Shown here: positions 17,603-24,963 of the stretch, one piece after another
How the letters are laid out: every line of letters begins with the position of its first letter
How positions within the stretch are numbered: the first letter of the stretch is position 1
Assembly (NCBI GenBank): GCA_902806205.1
Contig: CADCVR010000089.1
Location: forward strand, 1 to 46,776
Source of the DNA: an uncultured Solirubrobacteraceae bacterium
Lineage (GTDB): Bacteria; Actinomycetota; Thermoleophilia; Solirubrobacterales; Solirubrobacteraceae
Direction of reading: 5' to 3'
DNA: 46,776 nt
The notes under the pieces: generated by a model
Seen by the model: the letters and a program-made list of their open reading frames with translations, nothing else
Told to the model about the DNA's origin: nothing
The model's database searches: none
Made by a program: the position numbers and the translations under genes

Positions 17603-17965
17603 TGGAGACGGCGGGAATTGAACCCGCGTCCGCGATCGTGTACCGGCGGCTTCTACGAGCGTAGTCCGCACTCTGATCTCGCCCGGCGCTCGCCTTGCGG
17701 ACGGGGTTGCGCGGGGCCAGCCCGTCTGAGGATTTCCCCGCTTCGGCGAAGGCGTTCCTCCGCGGGTGAGCCGGCATATTGATCCCAAGCCCCGACGGCC
17801 GGCAGGCCGAGGATGGGACCTCACTCACCTAGTCAGAGACTAAGCAGCGAAGGCGTACTCGTGAGAGTCCGCATGTGTGTTTTTCCCGGTGTTTTAGGAG
17901 GCCTCCGGGACCTCCGCTCGCTACCGACGACACAGAGTTCGACCACGTCGAAGCCTGTCGTCCCC
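17603..17965 (-). ncRNA. ssrA: tmRNA (transfer-messenger RNA)
   Basis: The minus strand carries both ends of a one-piece tmRNA. The 5' end GGGGACGACAGGCUUCGAC matches the conserved start, and the 3' end holds a T-arm (GCGGG-UUCAAUU-CCCGC) followed by CGUCUCCA. The acceptor arms GGGGACG and CGUCUCC pair with a G-U at the third position, the alanine identity mark. CCA is not encoded. The length is 363 nt. The internal reading frame (17840-17872) encodes an ADSH-type tag as in other actinobacteria. A TACACT hexamer (17985-17990) lies about 20 nt upstream, suggesting a short processed leader. SmpB and RNase R are encoded nearby. The RNA rescues ribosomes stalled on nonstop mRNA and tags the product for proteolysis. 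Confidence 0.95.
17840..17872 (-). other. tmRNA tag-peptide reading frame (ADSHEYAFAA, stop UAG)
   Basis: Resume codon GCG at 17870-17872, then GAC UCU CAC GAG UAC GCC UUC GCU GCU and UAG. With the alanine from the charged tmRNA the tag is A-ADSHEYAFAA. It keeps ADSH at the start as in mycobacterial tags, but ends in AFAA instead of ALAA. Confidence 0.9.
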
Positions 17966-17984
17966 GTGTTGTGCTGCCGCATCC

Positions 17985-17990
17985 AGTGTA
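17985..17990 (-). promoter_or_regulatory. Possible -10 box of ssrA
   Basis: TACACT on the minus strand, 19 nt before the mature 5' end, would place transcription start near 17978 with a 12-13-nt leader for RNase P to remove. No good -35 is seen. Confidence 0.35.
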
Positions 17991-18021
17991 GCCACCCGGC
18001 GAACGTGATGGGATAGAGCAC

Positions 18022-19218
18022 TTGCGACGGGGACTGATCTGCTTGATCGCCGCGGCCGTGCTGGCGACGGGCTGCGGAGGCGACGACCGGGCGGACGACT
18101 TGCCGCGCGGGGCGGACGCGCTCAAGGCCCCCGTCGTGACGCTACGGGCGGAGCTCGCCGCGGCGCTCGGGGCGCGCCCGTGGCTCACCGCGTTCGCCGT
18201 TCGCTCGACGCTCATCGACGGCACCGCGGCCCCGACCGCGCTCGGAGCCCGGCGCACGCTCGCCAAGGGCTCCGAGGCGCTCGCGTCACGGCTGGCGGCT
18301 GCCTTCGGCGAGCAGACGGGAGCGCGCGCGCTCGCGCTTCTGCGCCGCCAGGACACGCTCTGGATCCAAGTCGCGCGGGCGCGGGCGGGAGGCGACGCGG
18401 CAGCGGGCACCGCGGCGGACGCGGCGCTGCTGGCCAACCGCACCGCTCTGGCGGAGCTTCTGTCGGCCGGCGGCCTCAGCGCACGCGAGCTCGAGACCGA
18501 ACTCGCGGCTGCCTACACGAGCCTCAGGGCGGCCGTCACCGCGGTGGCCGACGGGGACGCGCGGGCGCCCGCGAAGACCGCCGGCGCCGCCGCGCGGGCC
18601 ACCCGGCCGGCGCCGGAACTCATCCGTGCCGCCGCCCGCGGACGGCCACGACTCGTCGGCGGGGCCGCGTCGCCGGCCGCCGAGCTGGCCGCCGTGGCTG
18701 CCACCGCCTTCACCGACGCCGCCTTCGCGCAGGCGGCGACGAGCGCCGTCGTCGTCGCGGGCGCCAGGCGCGGTCCACGCCTGCAAGCGGCGACACGCAC
18801 GCTGCAGGAGACCACCGCCACGCTCGGCCAGCTCGTCGCCTCGGTGTACGGCGAGGACGCCGGGGAGCGCTTCACCGTGCTGTGGAGCGCGCACGCCGGC
18901 GCGCTCACGGACTACGCGCGCGCGAAGGCCAACGCCGACGTCATCGTCGCCCAGCGCGCCCTCGCGGCGCTCGAGCGGTTCCGCACGCAGGCGGCCGGCC
19001 TGCTGGATCAGCTCGATCCCGAAGGTCCGCGCCGCGGGCTCGCGGCCGTTCTGGCCGACCACGTCGACACGCTGACGGCGGTGATCCGCGCCCAGGCGAC
19101 GAGCTCCCCGAGGCTCGGCCCGCGCCTCCTGGCGGCCGCCGACGCGGCGCGCGCGCTCGGGCAGGCGCTGGCCGCCCGCTTCGCCCGTCAGTTTCCCGAG
19201 ACGTTCACCGCCGGCTGA
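18022..19218 (+). CDS. Ala-rich helical lipoprotein of unknown function
   Basis: The frame starts at TTG 18022 (no other start keeps the signal sequence). Residues 1-18 form a lipoprotein signal with lipobox LATGC (Cys18), so the mature protein is expected on the outer face of the membrane. The rest is about 380 residues of Ala/Arg/Leu-rich helices arranged as two similar halves; each half has a region like ALLRRQDTLWIQVARARAGG or FTVLWSAHAGALTDYARAKA. Comparable FxxLWxxHxxxxxxY helical repeats occur in secreted proteins of Gram-positive bacteria, some annotated only by neighbouring domains. No catalytic motif is seen. The 3' end overlaps the convergent acetyltransferase gene by 31 nt. Confidence 0.7.
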   Translation: MRRGLICLIAAAVLATGCGGDDRADDLPRGADALKAPVVTLRAELAAALGARPWLTAFAVRSTLIDGTAAPTALGARRTLAKGSEALASRLAAAFGEQTGARALALLRRQDTLWIQVARARAGGDAAAGTAADAALLANRTALAELLSAGGLSARELETELAAAYTSLRAAVTAVADGDARAPAKTAGAAARATRPAPELIRAAARGRPRLVGGAASPAAELAAVAATAFTDAAFAQAATSAVVVAGARRGPRLQAATRTLQETTATLGQLVASVYGEDAGERFTVLWSAHAGALTDYARAKANADVIVAQRALAALERFRTQAAGLLDQLDPEGPRRGLAAVLADHVDTLTAVIRAQATSSPRLGPRLLAAADAARALGQALAARFARQFPETFTAG

Positions 19219-19745
19219 GGATCCTCGCGCGTCCGGTAGACGGCGACCTCGCGCGCCGTCGTCGGGTGCCGCCGCAGCCCCGTGAAGCGCAGGCCGAGCT
19301 TCTCGGCGACCCGGACGGAGCCCGCGTTCTCGGGAAGGATCGTCGCGATGACCTCCGCGAGCCGGAGGTCTGCGAAGGCGTGCCGGAGCGCGGCCGAACC
19401 CGCCTCCGTCGCAAGACCACGCCCCCACGCGCCGCGTGCGAGACGCCAGCCGACTTCCACGGCGGGAAGGACGGCCGGGAGGAACCAGGGCACCGCGAGG
19501 CCGGCGAAGCCGACGAACGCACCGCCGCTGCGCTCCTGCAGCGCCCACAGCCCGAAGCCCCGCTCGCGCCAATGCTCCTCGATGGCATCGACGAGCGCAT
19601 CGGACGCGGCGCGGCTCAGGGGCGCACCCGAGCCGACCCACCGGACGACCGCCGGATCGGCATTCAGCGCGGCGAACGGGACCCGGTCCGCGGAAGTCCA
19701 CTCCCGCAGCACGAGCCGCTCCGTATGCAGGGTGGGTACGGCCAC
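19188..19745 (-). CDS. GNAT-family N-acetyltransferase (RimJ/RimL type)
   Basis: The 185-residue product starts LHTERLVLREWTSADRVPF, the usual N-terminus of ribosomal-protein-alanine-type acetyltransferases, and carries VEVGWRLARGAWGRGLATEAG (partly quoted: WRLARGAWGRGLATEA), the acetyl-CoA binding motif R/QxxGxG/A, and the NAGSVRVAEKLGLRF motif. GTG 19745 was chosen because TACCGT lies 7 nt upstream. The substrate cannot be inferred. The gene is divergent from the M3 peptidase and overlaps the lipoprotein gene tail to tail. Confidence 0.88.
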   Translation of the reverse strand: MAVPTLHTERLVLREWTSADRVPFAALNADPAVVRWVGSGAPLSRAASDALVDAIEEHWRERGFGLWALQERSGGAFVGFAGLAVPWFLPAVLPAVEVGWRLARGAWGRGLATEAGSAALRHAFADLRLAEVIATILPENAGSVRVAEKLGLRFTGLRRHPTTAREVAVYRTREDPQPAVNVSGN

Positions 19746-19752
19746 CCGACGG

Positions 19753-19758
19753 ACGGTA
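19753..19758 (-). promoter_or_regulatory. -10-like TACCGT before the GNAT gene
   Basis: Minus-strand hexamer with a 7-nt gap to GTG 19745; it also supports this start codon. Confidence 0.4.
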
Positions 19759-19777
19759 GGGGCCGTCGTCTGCGCCG

Positions 19778-19783
19778 TAGGCT
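19778..19783 (+). promoter_or_regulatory. -10-like TAGGCT before the M3 peptidase gene
   Basis: Hexamer with a 7-nt gap to ATG 19791, only 19 bp from the opposite-strand hexamer of the GNAT gene. Confidence 0.45.
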
Positions 19784-19790
19784 GTGGCCC

Positions 19791-21581
19791 ATGACCGCCA
19801 CGGAGCTCGCCGACGTCGCCTGGAACCTCGATGACCTGGTGGGCGCCGACGGCCCCGTCGGCGTCGACGCCCTGCTCGACGAGAGCGCCGAGCGCGCCGC
19901 GGCGTTCAACGCCGCCTACGCCGGCAGGGTCGCCGACCTCGACGGCCCTGGCCTGGCTCAGGCCATCGCCGACCTGGCCGCGATCGCCGACGCCATCGGC
20001 CGCGCCGGGAACTACGCCTCGTTGCGCTTCTCGACCGACACCGCCGACCCGGTCAACGGCGCGCTGATCGCCAAGGTGCAGGAACGCGGCACCGCCATCG
20101 AGACGCAGCTGCTGTTCTTCGACCTCGAGTGGGCGGACGTGGACGACGCCACGGCCGACGAGCTGCTGCGGGCCGACGGCCTCGAGCAGGCGCGCCACCA
20201 CCTGCGCGCGATCCGCCGCTACCGCCCCTACCTCCTCAGCGAGCCCGAGGAGAAGATCCTCGCCGAGAAGAGCCAGTCCGGAAGCGCCGCGTGGAGCCGC
20301 CTGTTCGAGGAGCTCACGAGCGCCGTCGAGGTCGAGACGCCGGAAGGCAAGGTCGCGCTCGACGTGGCGCTCTCCCGGCTCTCCTCCCCCGACCGCGAGG
20401 TGCGTCGCAGCACTCAGGAGGTGGTCACGGTCGCGCTGCGGCCCGGGCTGCGCACCCGGGCCTACATCTTCAACACGCTGCTGCTCGACAAGTCCGTCGA
20501 CGACCGCCTGCGCGGCTACCCGAGCTGGCTGTCGGCGCGAAACCTGTCCAACGAGGCTTCCGACGAGTCGGTGCAGGCGCTGCTCGAGGCGGTCAAGGGC
20601 TCCTACGAGCTGCCCCAGCGCTGGTACCGGCTCAAGGCCCGCCTGTTCGGGCTCGACCGGCTGGCCGACTACGACCGCGCCGCGAGCGTCGCCGAGGTCG
20701 ACGAGGAGATCGGCTGGGACGACGCGCGCGACATCGTGCTCGGCTCCTTCGACGCGTTCTCCCCCGTGCTCGGGAACACCGCCCGGCGCTTCTTCGACGA
20801 GCGGTGGATCGACGCGCCGGTGCGCCCGGCCAAGCGCGGCGGCGCGTTCTGCGCCTACACCGTCCCGAGCGTGCACCCCTACGTGCTGCTCAACTACACC
20901 TCCAAGCGCCGCGACGTGCTGACCCTCGCCCACGAGCTCGGCCACGGGCTGCACGCCGCCCTCGCCCAGGGTCGCGGGCCCTTCGAGCAGCACACGCCGC
21001 TGACGCTCGCCGAGACGGCCAGCGTGTTCGGCGAGACCCTCGTGTTCAAGCAGCTGCTCGAAGCCACGAGCGACCCGGCCAGCCGCCTCTCGCTGCTGGC
21101 CGAGAACATCGAGGGCTCGATCGCGACGGTCTTCCGCCAGACGGCCATGAACCAGTTCGAGGAGCGCGCGCACCTCACGCGGCGCACGGAGGGCGAGCTC
21201 TCCGTCGAGCGCATCGGCGACCTCTGGGCCGAGTCGCAGCACGAGCTGCTCGGCGACGCCGTCGAGGTGACCGACAACTACAAGGCGTGGTGGAGCTACG
21301 TCCCGCACTTCATCGCGACTCCGGGCTACGTGTACGCCTACGCCTACGGCCAGCTGCTCGCGCTGTCGGTCTACGGCCAGTACCTGGAGCGCGGCGAGGC
21401 GTTCGTCCCTGCCTACGTCGAGCTGCTCTCCGCGGGCGGCTCGAGGTCCCCCGAGGAGCTCGCGGCGATCGCCGGGCTGGACCTCGCCGACCCGGGCTTC
21501 TGGCAGTCGGGCATCGCGCTCGTGCGCGGGCAGCTCGAGGCGGCCGAAGCCGTCGCCGAGGAGGTCATGGCGCAGCGCTGA
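19791..21581 (+). CDS. M3-family oligoendopeptidase (PepF-like)
   Basis: The 596-residue protein has the M3 zinc motif LAHELGHGLH with His381, Glu382 and His385, and the downstream ETASVFGE segment that supplies the third ligand. The N-terminal helical region (YASLRFSTDTADP, EEKILAEKSQSGS) and the C-terminal PGYVYAYAYGQLLALSVY match oligoendopeptidase F. Length is in the family range. It should cleave peptides in the cytosol, for example signal-peptide or proteasome-derived fragments. No signal peptide is present. Confidence 0.93.
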   Translation: MTATELADVAWNLDDLVGADGPVGVDALLDESAERAAAFNAAYAGRVADLDGPGLAQAIADLAAIADAIGRAGNYASLRFSTDTADPVNGALIAKVQERGTAIETQLLFFDLEWADVDDATADELLRADGLEQARHHLRAIRRYRPYLLSEPEEKILAEKSQSGSAAWSRLFEELTSAVEVETPEGKVALDVALSRLSSPDREVRRSTQEVVTVALRPGLRTRAYIFNTLLLDKSVDDRLRGYPSWLSARNLSNEASDESVQALLEAVKGSYELPQRWYRLKARLFGLDRLADYDRAASVAEVDEEIGWDDARDIVLGSFDAFSPVLGNTARRFFDERWIDAPVRPAKRGGAFCAYTVPSVHPYVLLNYTSKRRDVLTLAHELGHGLHAALAQGRGPFEQHTPLTLAETASVFGETLVFKQLLEATSDPASRLSLLAENIEGSIATVFRQTAMNQFEERAHLTRRTEGELSVERIGDLWAESQHELLGDAVEVTDNYKAWWSYVPHFIATPGYVYAYAYGQLLALSVYGQYLERGEAFVPAYVELLSAGGSRSPEELAAIAGLDLADPGFWQSGIALVRGQLEAAEAVAEEVMAQR

Positions 21582-21599
21582 CCTTGCGACAATAGGGGC

Positions 21600-22526
21600 A
21601 TGGAGAACGACCCGCGCGCGACGCTTCCCGGTGGCTGGCTGCCGCCGGGACCGGCCGCGCCCGCCACCGCGCCGCCGCCGACGTACGCGCCGGCGCCCCA
21701 CGAGCCGGCTCCTCGTGAGCGGGCTCCCCACGAGCCCGGGCCCAAGCCGGAGCGCACGGGCCTGAAGCGCTTCCTCGGGCCGCTGGTGTTCCTCGCCGCG
21801 CTCGTGCTCAAGTTCGGCAAGGTCGCCCTGCTGTTCATCGGCAAGGCGAAGTTCCTGACGACGTCGCTGTCGATGCTCGTCTCCATCGCGGCCTACACCT
21901 TCATCTTCGGCTTCTGGTTCGCCGTGGGATTCGTCGTCCTCCTGCTGATCCACGAGATGGGCCACGTCATCCAGTTGCGGCGGGAGGGCATCGAGGCGAG
22001 CGCTCCGCTGTTCGTCCCGTTCCTCGGCGCGGTGATCGGCGCCAAGTCGCTCGGAGAGGACGCAACCGCCGAGGCGCGCGTCGGCCTGGCCGGACCCGTG
22101 CTCGGCACGCTGGGCGCGGCGGCCTGCATCCCGCTCTACACGTTGACGGGCGAGGAGATCTTCAAGGCGCTCGCGTTCACCGGCTTCTTCTTGAACCTCT
22201 TCAACCTCATCCCGCTCACGCCGCTGGACGGTGGCCGCGCGATGGCCGCTCTGTCGCCGTGGATGTGGTTCGCCGGGCTGCTCGCGTTCGCGCTGCTCGC
22301 CTTCACGATGCCGAACCCGATCATCTTCCTGATCCTCATCCTCGGTGGCTTCGACAGCTTCCGTCGCTTCAAGGCCTACCGCGCCGGCGGCGAGGAGTCG
22401 CGGCGCTACTACAAGGTCTCCCCGCGCAACCGGGCGATCGTGCTCGCCGCCTACCTCGGGTTGATCGCGCTGCTGGTCGTCGGGATGGACCTGACCTTCA
22501 TCGAGCGCGACTTCAGCGACGTGTAA
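21600..22526 (+). CDS. Site-2 protease family (M50) membrane metalloprotease
   Basis: The 308-residue protein begins with a Pro/Ala/His-rich cytoplasmic tail (residues 1-50), then several membrane segments. The zinc site is HEMGH (His118, Glu119, His122) and the distal ligand is Asp210 in PLTPLDGG, both inside hydrophobic segments as in intramembrane S2P proteases. No PDZ domain is seen, so it belongs to the compact class. The substrate is unknown. AGGGG lies 5 nt before the ATG, and the gene begins 18 nt after the M3 peptidase stop, so the two proteases probably form an operon. Confidence 0.88.
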   Translation: MENDPRATLPGGWLPPGPAAPATAPPPTYAPAPHEPAPRERAPHEPGPKPERTGLKRFLGPLVFLAALVLKFGKVALLFIGKAKFLTTSLSMLVSIAAYTFIFGFWFAVGFVVLLLIHEMGHVIQLRREGIEASAPLFVPFLGAVIGAKSLGEDATAEARVGLAGPVLGTLGAAACIPLYTLTGEEIFKALAFTGFFLNLFNLIPLTPLDGGRAMAALSPWMWFAGLLAFALLAFTMPNPIIFLILILGGFDSFRRFKAYRAGGEESRRYYKVSPRNRAIVLAAYLGLIALLVVGMDLTFIERDFSDV

Positions 22527-22530
22527 CAGG

Positions 22531-23310
22531 GTGGCCGACGATCCGCGGGGCTCGTTTCGCGCGGGCGTCGTCGCCGCGATCCCGTTCGCGCTGGCCGGGG
22601 CGCTCCTCGGCCTGTCCTTCGGCGTCCTGGCCGTCAAGGCGGGGTTTCCCGTCGTCGCCGCGATCGTCATGTCGGCGATCGTGCACGCGGGGTCGGCGCA
22701 GTTCGCCGCCCTCGCGGTCGTGACGGGCGGCGGAGGCATTCCCACGGCCGTGGCCGCCGGCACCCTCATGAACGGGCGCTTCTTGCCCATGGGCCTCGCG
22801 CTGGGCCCGTCGCTTCCGGGCGGCCCGCTGAGCCGGGCGCTCGGCGGCCAGGCGGTGGTGGACGCGTCATGGGCACTCTCGAACCTCGGCGACGGCCGCT
22901 TCGATCGCCACAAGCTCTACGGGGCGACAGCGCTGCAGTGGTGCGGCTGGACCGGCGGGACCGCCGTGGGGGCGATCTCCCAGGGCGCCCTCGGGAACCT
23001 CGACCGATTCGGCGTCGACGCGGTCTACCCCGCGTTCTTCGCGGCGCTCCTCGTCCTCGAACTGCGCAGCCGGGACGGTGCCTCCCGTGGGCGCGTCGTG
23101 GCGCTCGGAGGCGCCGCGGTGGCGCTCGCCCTGAGCCCCTTCACCCCCGCGGGCGTGCCCGTGCTCGCGGCCAGTGTCGTCGCCTTGCTCGCGCTGCGCC
23201 GCCCTGACGGTGCCGCCGCCCCGCACCACCACGCAGCGGCGGGCACCGGCCGGACACCGGCGGGCCGGGACGGGCACGACCCGCCGCCCGCGCCGCCCGA
23301 GGCGGCATGA
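22531..23310 (+). CDS. azlC: AzlC-type large subunit of a branched-chain amino-acid exporter
   Basis: The 259-residue product has the AzlC N-terminus (GVVAAIPFALAGALLGLSFG, then SAIVHAGSAQFAA), and about six further hydrophobic segments. It starts at GTG 22531, 4 nt after the protease stop, and its end overlaps the azlD-like gene by the ATGA tetramer. AzlCD pairs export branched-chain amino acids or analogues such as azaleucine. The C-terminal 45 residues are His/Pro/Gly-rich and probably disordered, longer than in typical AzlC. Confidence 0.88.
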   Translation: MADDPRGSFRAGVVAAIPFALAGALLGLSFGVLAVKAGFPVVAAIVMSAIVHAGSAQFAALAVVTGGGGIPTAVAAGTLMNGRFLPMGLALGPSLPGGPLSRALGGQAVVDASWALSNLGDGRFDRHKLYGATALQWCGWTGGTAVGAISQGALGNLDRFGVDAVYPAFFAALLVLELRSRDGASRGRVVALGGAAVALALSPFTPAGVPVLAASVVALLALRRPDGAAAPHHHAAAGTGRTPAGRDGHDPPPAPPEAA

Positions 23311-23624
23311 GCACCGCCACCGCCTGGACGCTCATCGCCGCCCTGGCCGTGGCGACGATCGCGCTGAAGGCTGCAGGACCGCTCGTGACAGGCGGTCGCA
23401 CGCTGCCGCCGCGGGTGGCCTCCGTCATCGCGGTGATGCCGGCGGCGCTGCTCGCCGCCCTCGTGGTGACCGGCACGCTGGTCGACGAGGACGGAGACCT
23501 GGCCGCGGGCGCCGACGCGGTGGGGGTGCTCGCGGCGGGCGCGGTGGTGTGGCGTACGGGCTCGGTGCTGCGCGGCGTGCTCGTCGCGCTCGTGCTCACC
23601 GCGGCGCTGCGCGCGCTCTCCTGA
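23307..23624 (+). CDS. azlD: AzlD-type small subunit of a branched-chain amino-acid exporter
   Basis: The 105-residue product has three to four hydrophobic helices (TLIAALAVATIALKAAG, VASVIAVMPAALLAALVVTG, the last RGVLVALVLTAALRAL) and the conserved LPPRV turn and MPAALLAALV pattern of AzlD. Its start overlaps the azlC stop, consistent with translational coupling of the two subunits. Confidence 0.88.
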   Translation: MSTATAWTLIAALAVATIALKAAGPLVTGGRTLPPRVASVIAVMPAALLAALVVTGTLVDEDGDLAAGADAVGVLAAGAVVWRTGSVLRGVLVALVLTAALRALS

Positions 23625-23674
23625 AGGGGCTTTCAGACTACGCGTGCCGTACCCCGCGCTGAAGCTCAAGCCCG

Positions 23675-24154
23675 CTACCGGTTGGCTTCGCGGAGGGCGC
23701 GTTGCATGTCGCGCTCGGTCTCGCGCTTCTTGATCGTCTCGCGCTTGTCGAACTGGTCCTTGCCCCGCGCCACCGCGATCTCGACCTTCGCGCGGGCGCC
23801 GCTGAAGTAGATGCGCAGCGGCACGAGCGTGAGGCCGCGCTCCTTCGTGACTCCGAGGAGCTTCTCGAGCTCCTTGCGGTGCAGCAGGAGTTTGCGCGTG
23901 CGCTCGGGGTCGTGGTTGTCGCGGGCGGCGGGGGCGTAGGGCGGGATGTGCACGTTGTGCAGCCAGATCTCGCCGTCCTTGATCGTGGCGAAGCCGTCCT
24001 TGATCGTCGCGCCGGTCGTGCGCAGCGACTTGACCTCGGTGCCGGTGAGGACGAGCCCCGCCTCCATGCGCTCGAGGAACTCGAAGCGGTATGACGCCTG
24101 GCGGTTGGAGGCCACGTCACCGGGTGCGACCTTCTTCTTGCCCGCCTTGGCCAT
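23675..24154 (-). CDS. smpB: SmpB, tmRNA-binding protein
   Basis: The 159-residue protein shows the complete SmpB signature: ASYRFEFLERMEAGLVLTGT, EVKSLRTTGATIKDGFA, IWLHNVHIPPYAPA, HDPERTRKLLLHRKELEKL, and the C-terminal basic helix GKDQFDKRETIKKRETERD that enters the mRNA channel. It binds the tRNA-like part of tmRNA and is needed for trans-translation. ssrA lies 5.7 kb away on the same strand, and rnr and ctpA lie just beyond the inserted methyltransferase gene. A TAGACT hexamer 6 nt before the ATG suggests its own leaderless promoter. Confidence 0.97.
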   Translation of the reverse strand: MAKAGKKKVAPGDVASNRQASYRFEFLERMEAGLVLTGTEVKSLRTTGATIKDGFATIKDGEIWLHNVHIPPYAPAARDNHDPERTRKLLLHRKELEKLLGVTKERGLTLVPLRIYFSGARAKVEIAVARGKDQFDKRETIKKRETERDMQRALREANR

Positions 24155-24160
24155 CGGCTG

Positions 24161-24166
24161 AGTCTA
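24161..24166 (-). promoter_or_regulatory. -10-like TAGACT before smpB
   Basis: Minus-strand hexamer with a 6-nt gap (CAGCCG) to ATG 24154. Confidence 0.45.
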
Positions 24167-24187
24167 GGAGCACGAAGCGGCACTTGC

Positions 24188-24227
24188 TTGCCCGATCTCA
24201 TTGCATCGCGTACGTTTGTACGCGATG
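24188..24227 (+). promoter_or_regulatory. Promoter with palindromic operator candidate overlapping the methyltransferase start
   Basis: TTGCCC (24188-24193), a 17-bp spacer and TACGTT (24211-24216) form a promoter that would start transcription at or next to ATG 24225. A perfect 10-bp inverted repeat with a 4-bp centre, CATCGCGTAC (24204-24213) and GTACGCGATG (24218-24227), covers the -10 box and the start codon. Confidence 0.5.
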
Positions 24228-24902
24228 ACGAACGAGACGACGGCGATGTTCAACTCCGAGGCGGCAGGCTATTCACGCCGGCGGCTGATCCCGTGCTTCG
24301 ACGCCTTCTACGGTGCGGCGCTCCGCGCGCTCGAGCTGGCCGCGCCCGGACCGTTGCGCACGGTGCTCGATCTGGGCACGGGAACCGGTGCGCTCGCCGC
24401 CATGGTGGCCGGCGCCCACCCGTCCGCGCAGCTGACGCTCCTGGACGGTGCGCCCGCGATGGTCGAGACGGCCGCCGCGACGCTCGGACCGCGCACCGCG
24501 GCGGCGCTCGTGCAGGACTTCGGCGATCCTCTGCCCCCGGGTCCGTTCGACGCGGTCGTCTCCGCGCTGGCGATCCACCACCTCGACGACGACTCCAAGG
24601 CCTCGCTGTACGCCCGCGCGCACGCGGTGCTGCGCCCGGGCGGCGTGCTCGTCAACGCCGAGCAGGTGCTCGGCGCGACCCAGGCGCTCGACGGGCTGCT
24701 GCGGCGCTGGCACGAGCGCGAGGCACGTGCGCTCGGCGCGACCGACGCGGAGTGGGCCGCCGCGGTGGAGCGCATGCGCCACGACCGCTGCGCGACTGCC
24801 GACGCGCAGCTCGAGATGCTCCTGGCTGCCGGCTTCGAGGACGTCTCGACGCACTTCGCCGACGGCCGCTTCGCGGTCCTCGCGGGGCGGCGCGCGGACT
24901 GA
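24225..24902 (+). CDS. Class I SAM-dependent methyltransferase
   Basis: The 225-residue protein carries the SAM-binding motif VLDLGTGTGALAA, the acidic-loop motif LLDGAPAM, and post-motif segments FDAVVSALAIHHLDD and LRPGGVLVNAEQV, the standard order of class I methyltransferases. The acceptor substrate is not predictable. ATG 24225 fits the promoter geometry; a CTG/ATG-like extension upstream lacks support. The gene lies in opposite orientation between smpB and rnr, breaking what is otherwise a minus-strand block, so it may be a later insertion. Confidence 0.87.
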   Translation: MTNETTAMFNSEAAGYSRRRLIPCFDAFYGAALRALELAAPGPLRTVLDLGTGTGALAAMVAGAHPSAQLTLLDGAPAMVETAAATLGPRTAAALVQDFGDPLPPGPFDAVVSALAIHHLDDDSKASLYARAHAVLRPGGVLVNAEQVLGATQALDGLLRRWHEREARALGATDAEWAAAVERMRHDRCATADAQLEMLLAAGFEDVSTHFADGRFAVLAGRRAD

Positions 24903-24963
24903 GGGAGAAAGCCCTCCTGCGTCAACGGTCCATCTGCGACCACTGGTCTGACGCCCGAGCCCC

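Noticed and set aside
19748-22913. Very long open frame on the minus strand opposite the M3 peptidase, S2P and azlC genes
   Set aside because: Stop-free antisense frames are expected opposite GC-rich genes; the translation is Arg/Gly/Val/Glu repeats without motifs. Only its end, the GNAT gene, is real.
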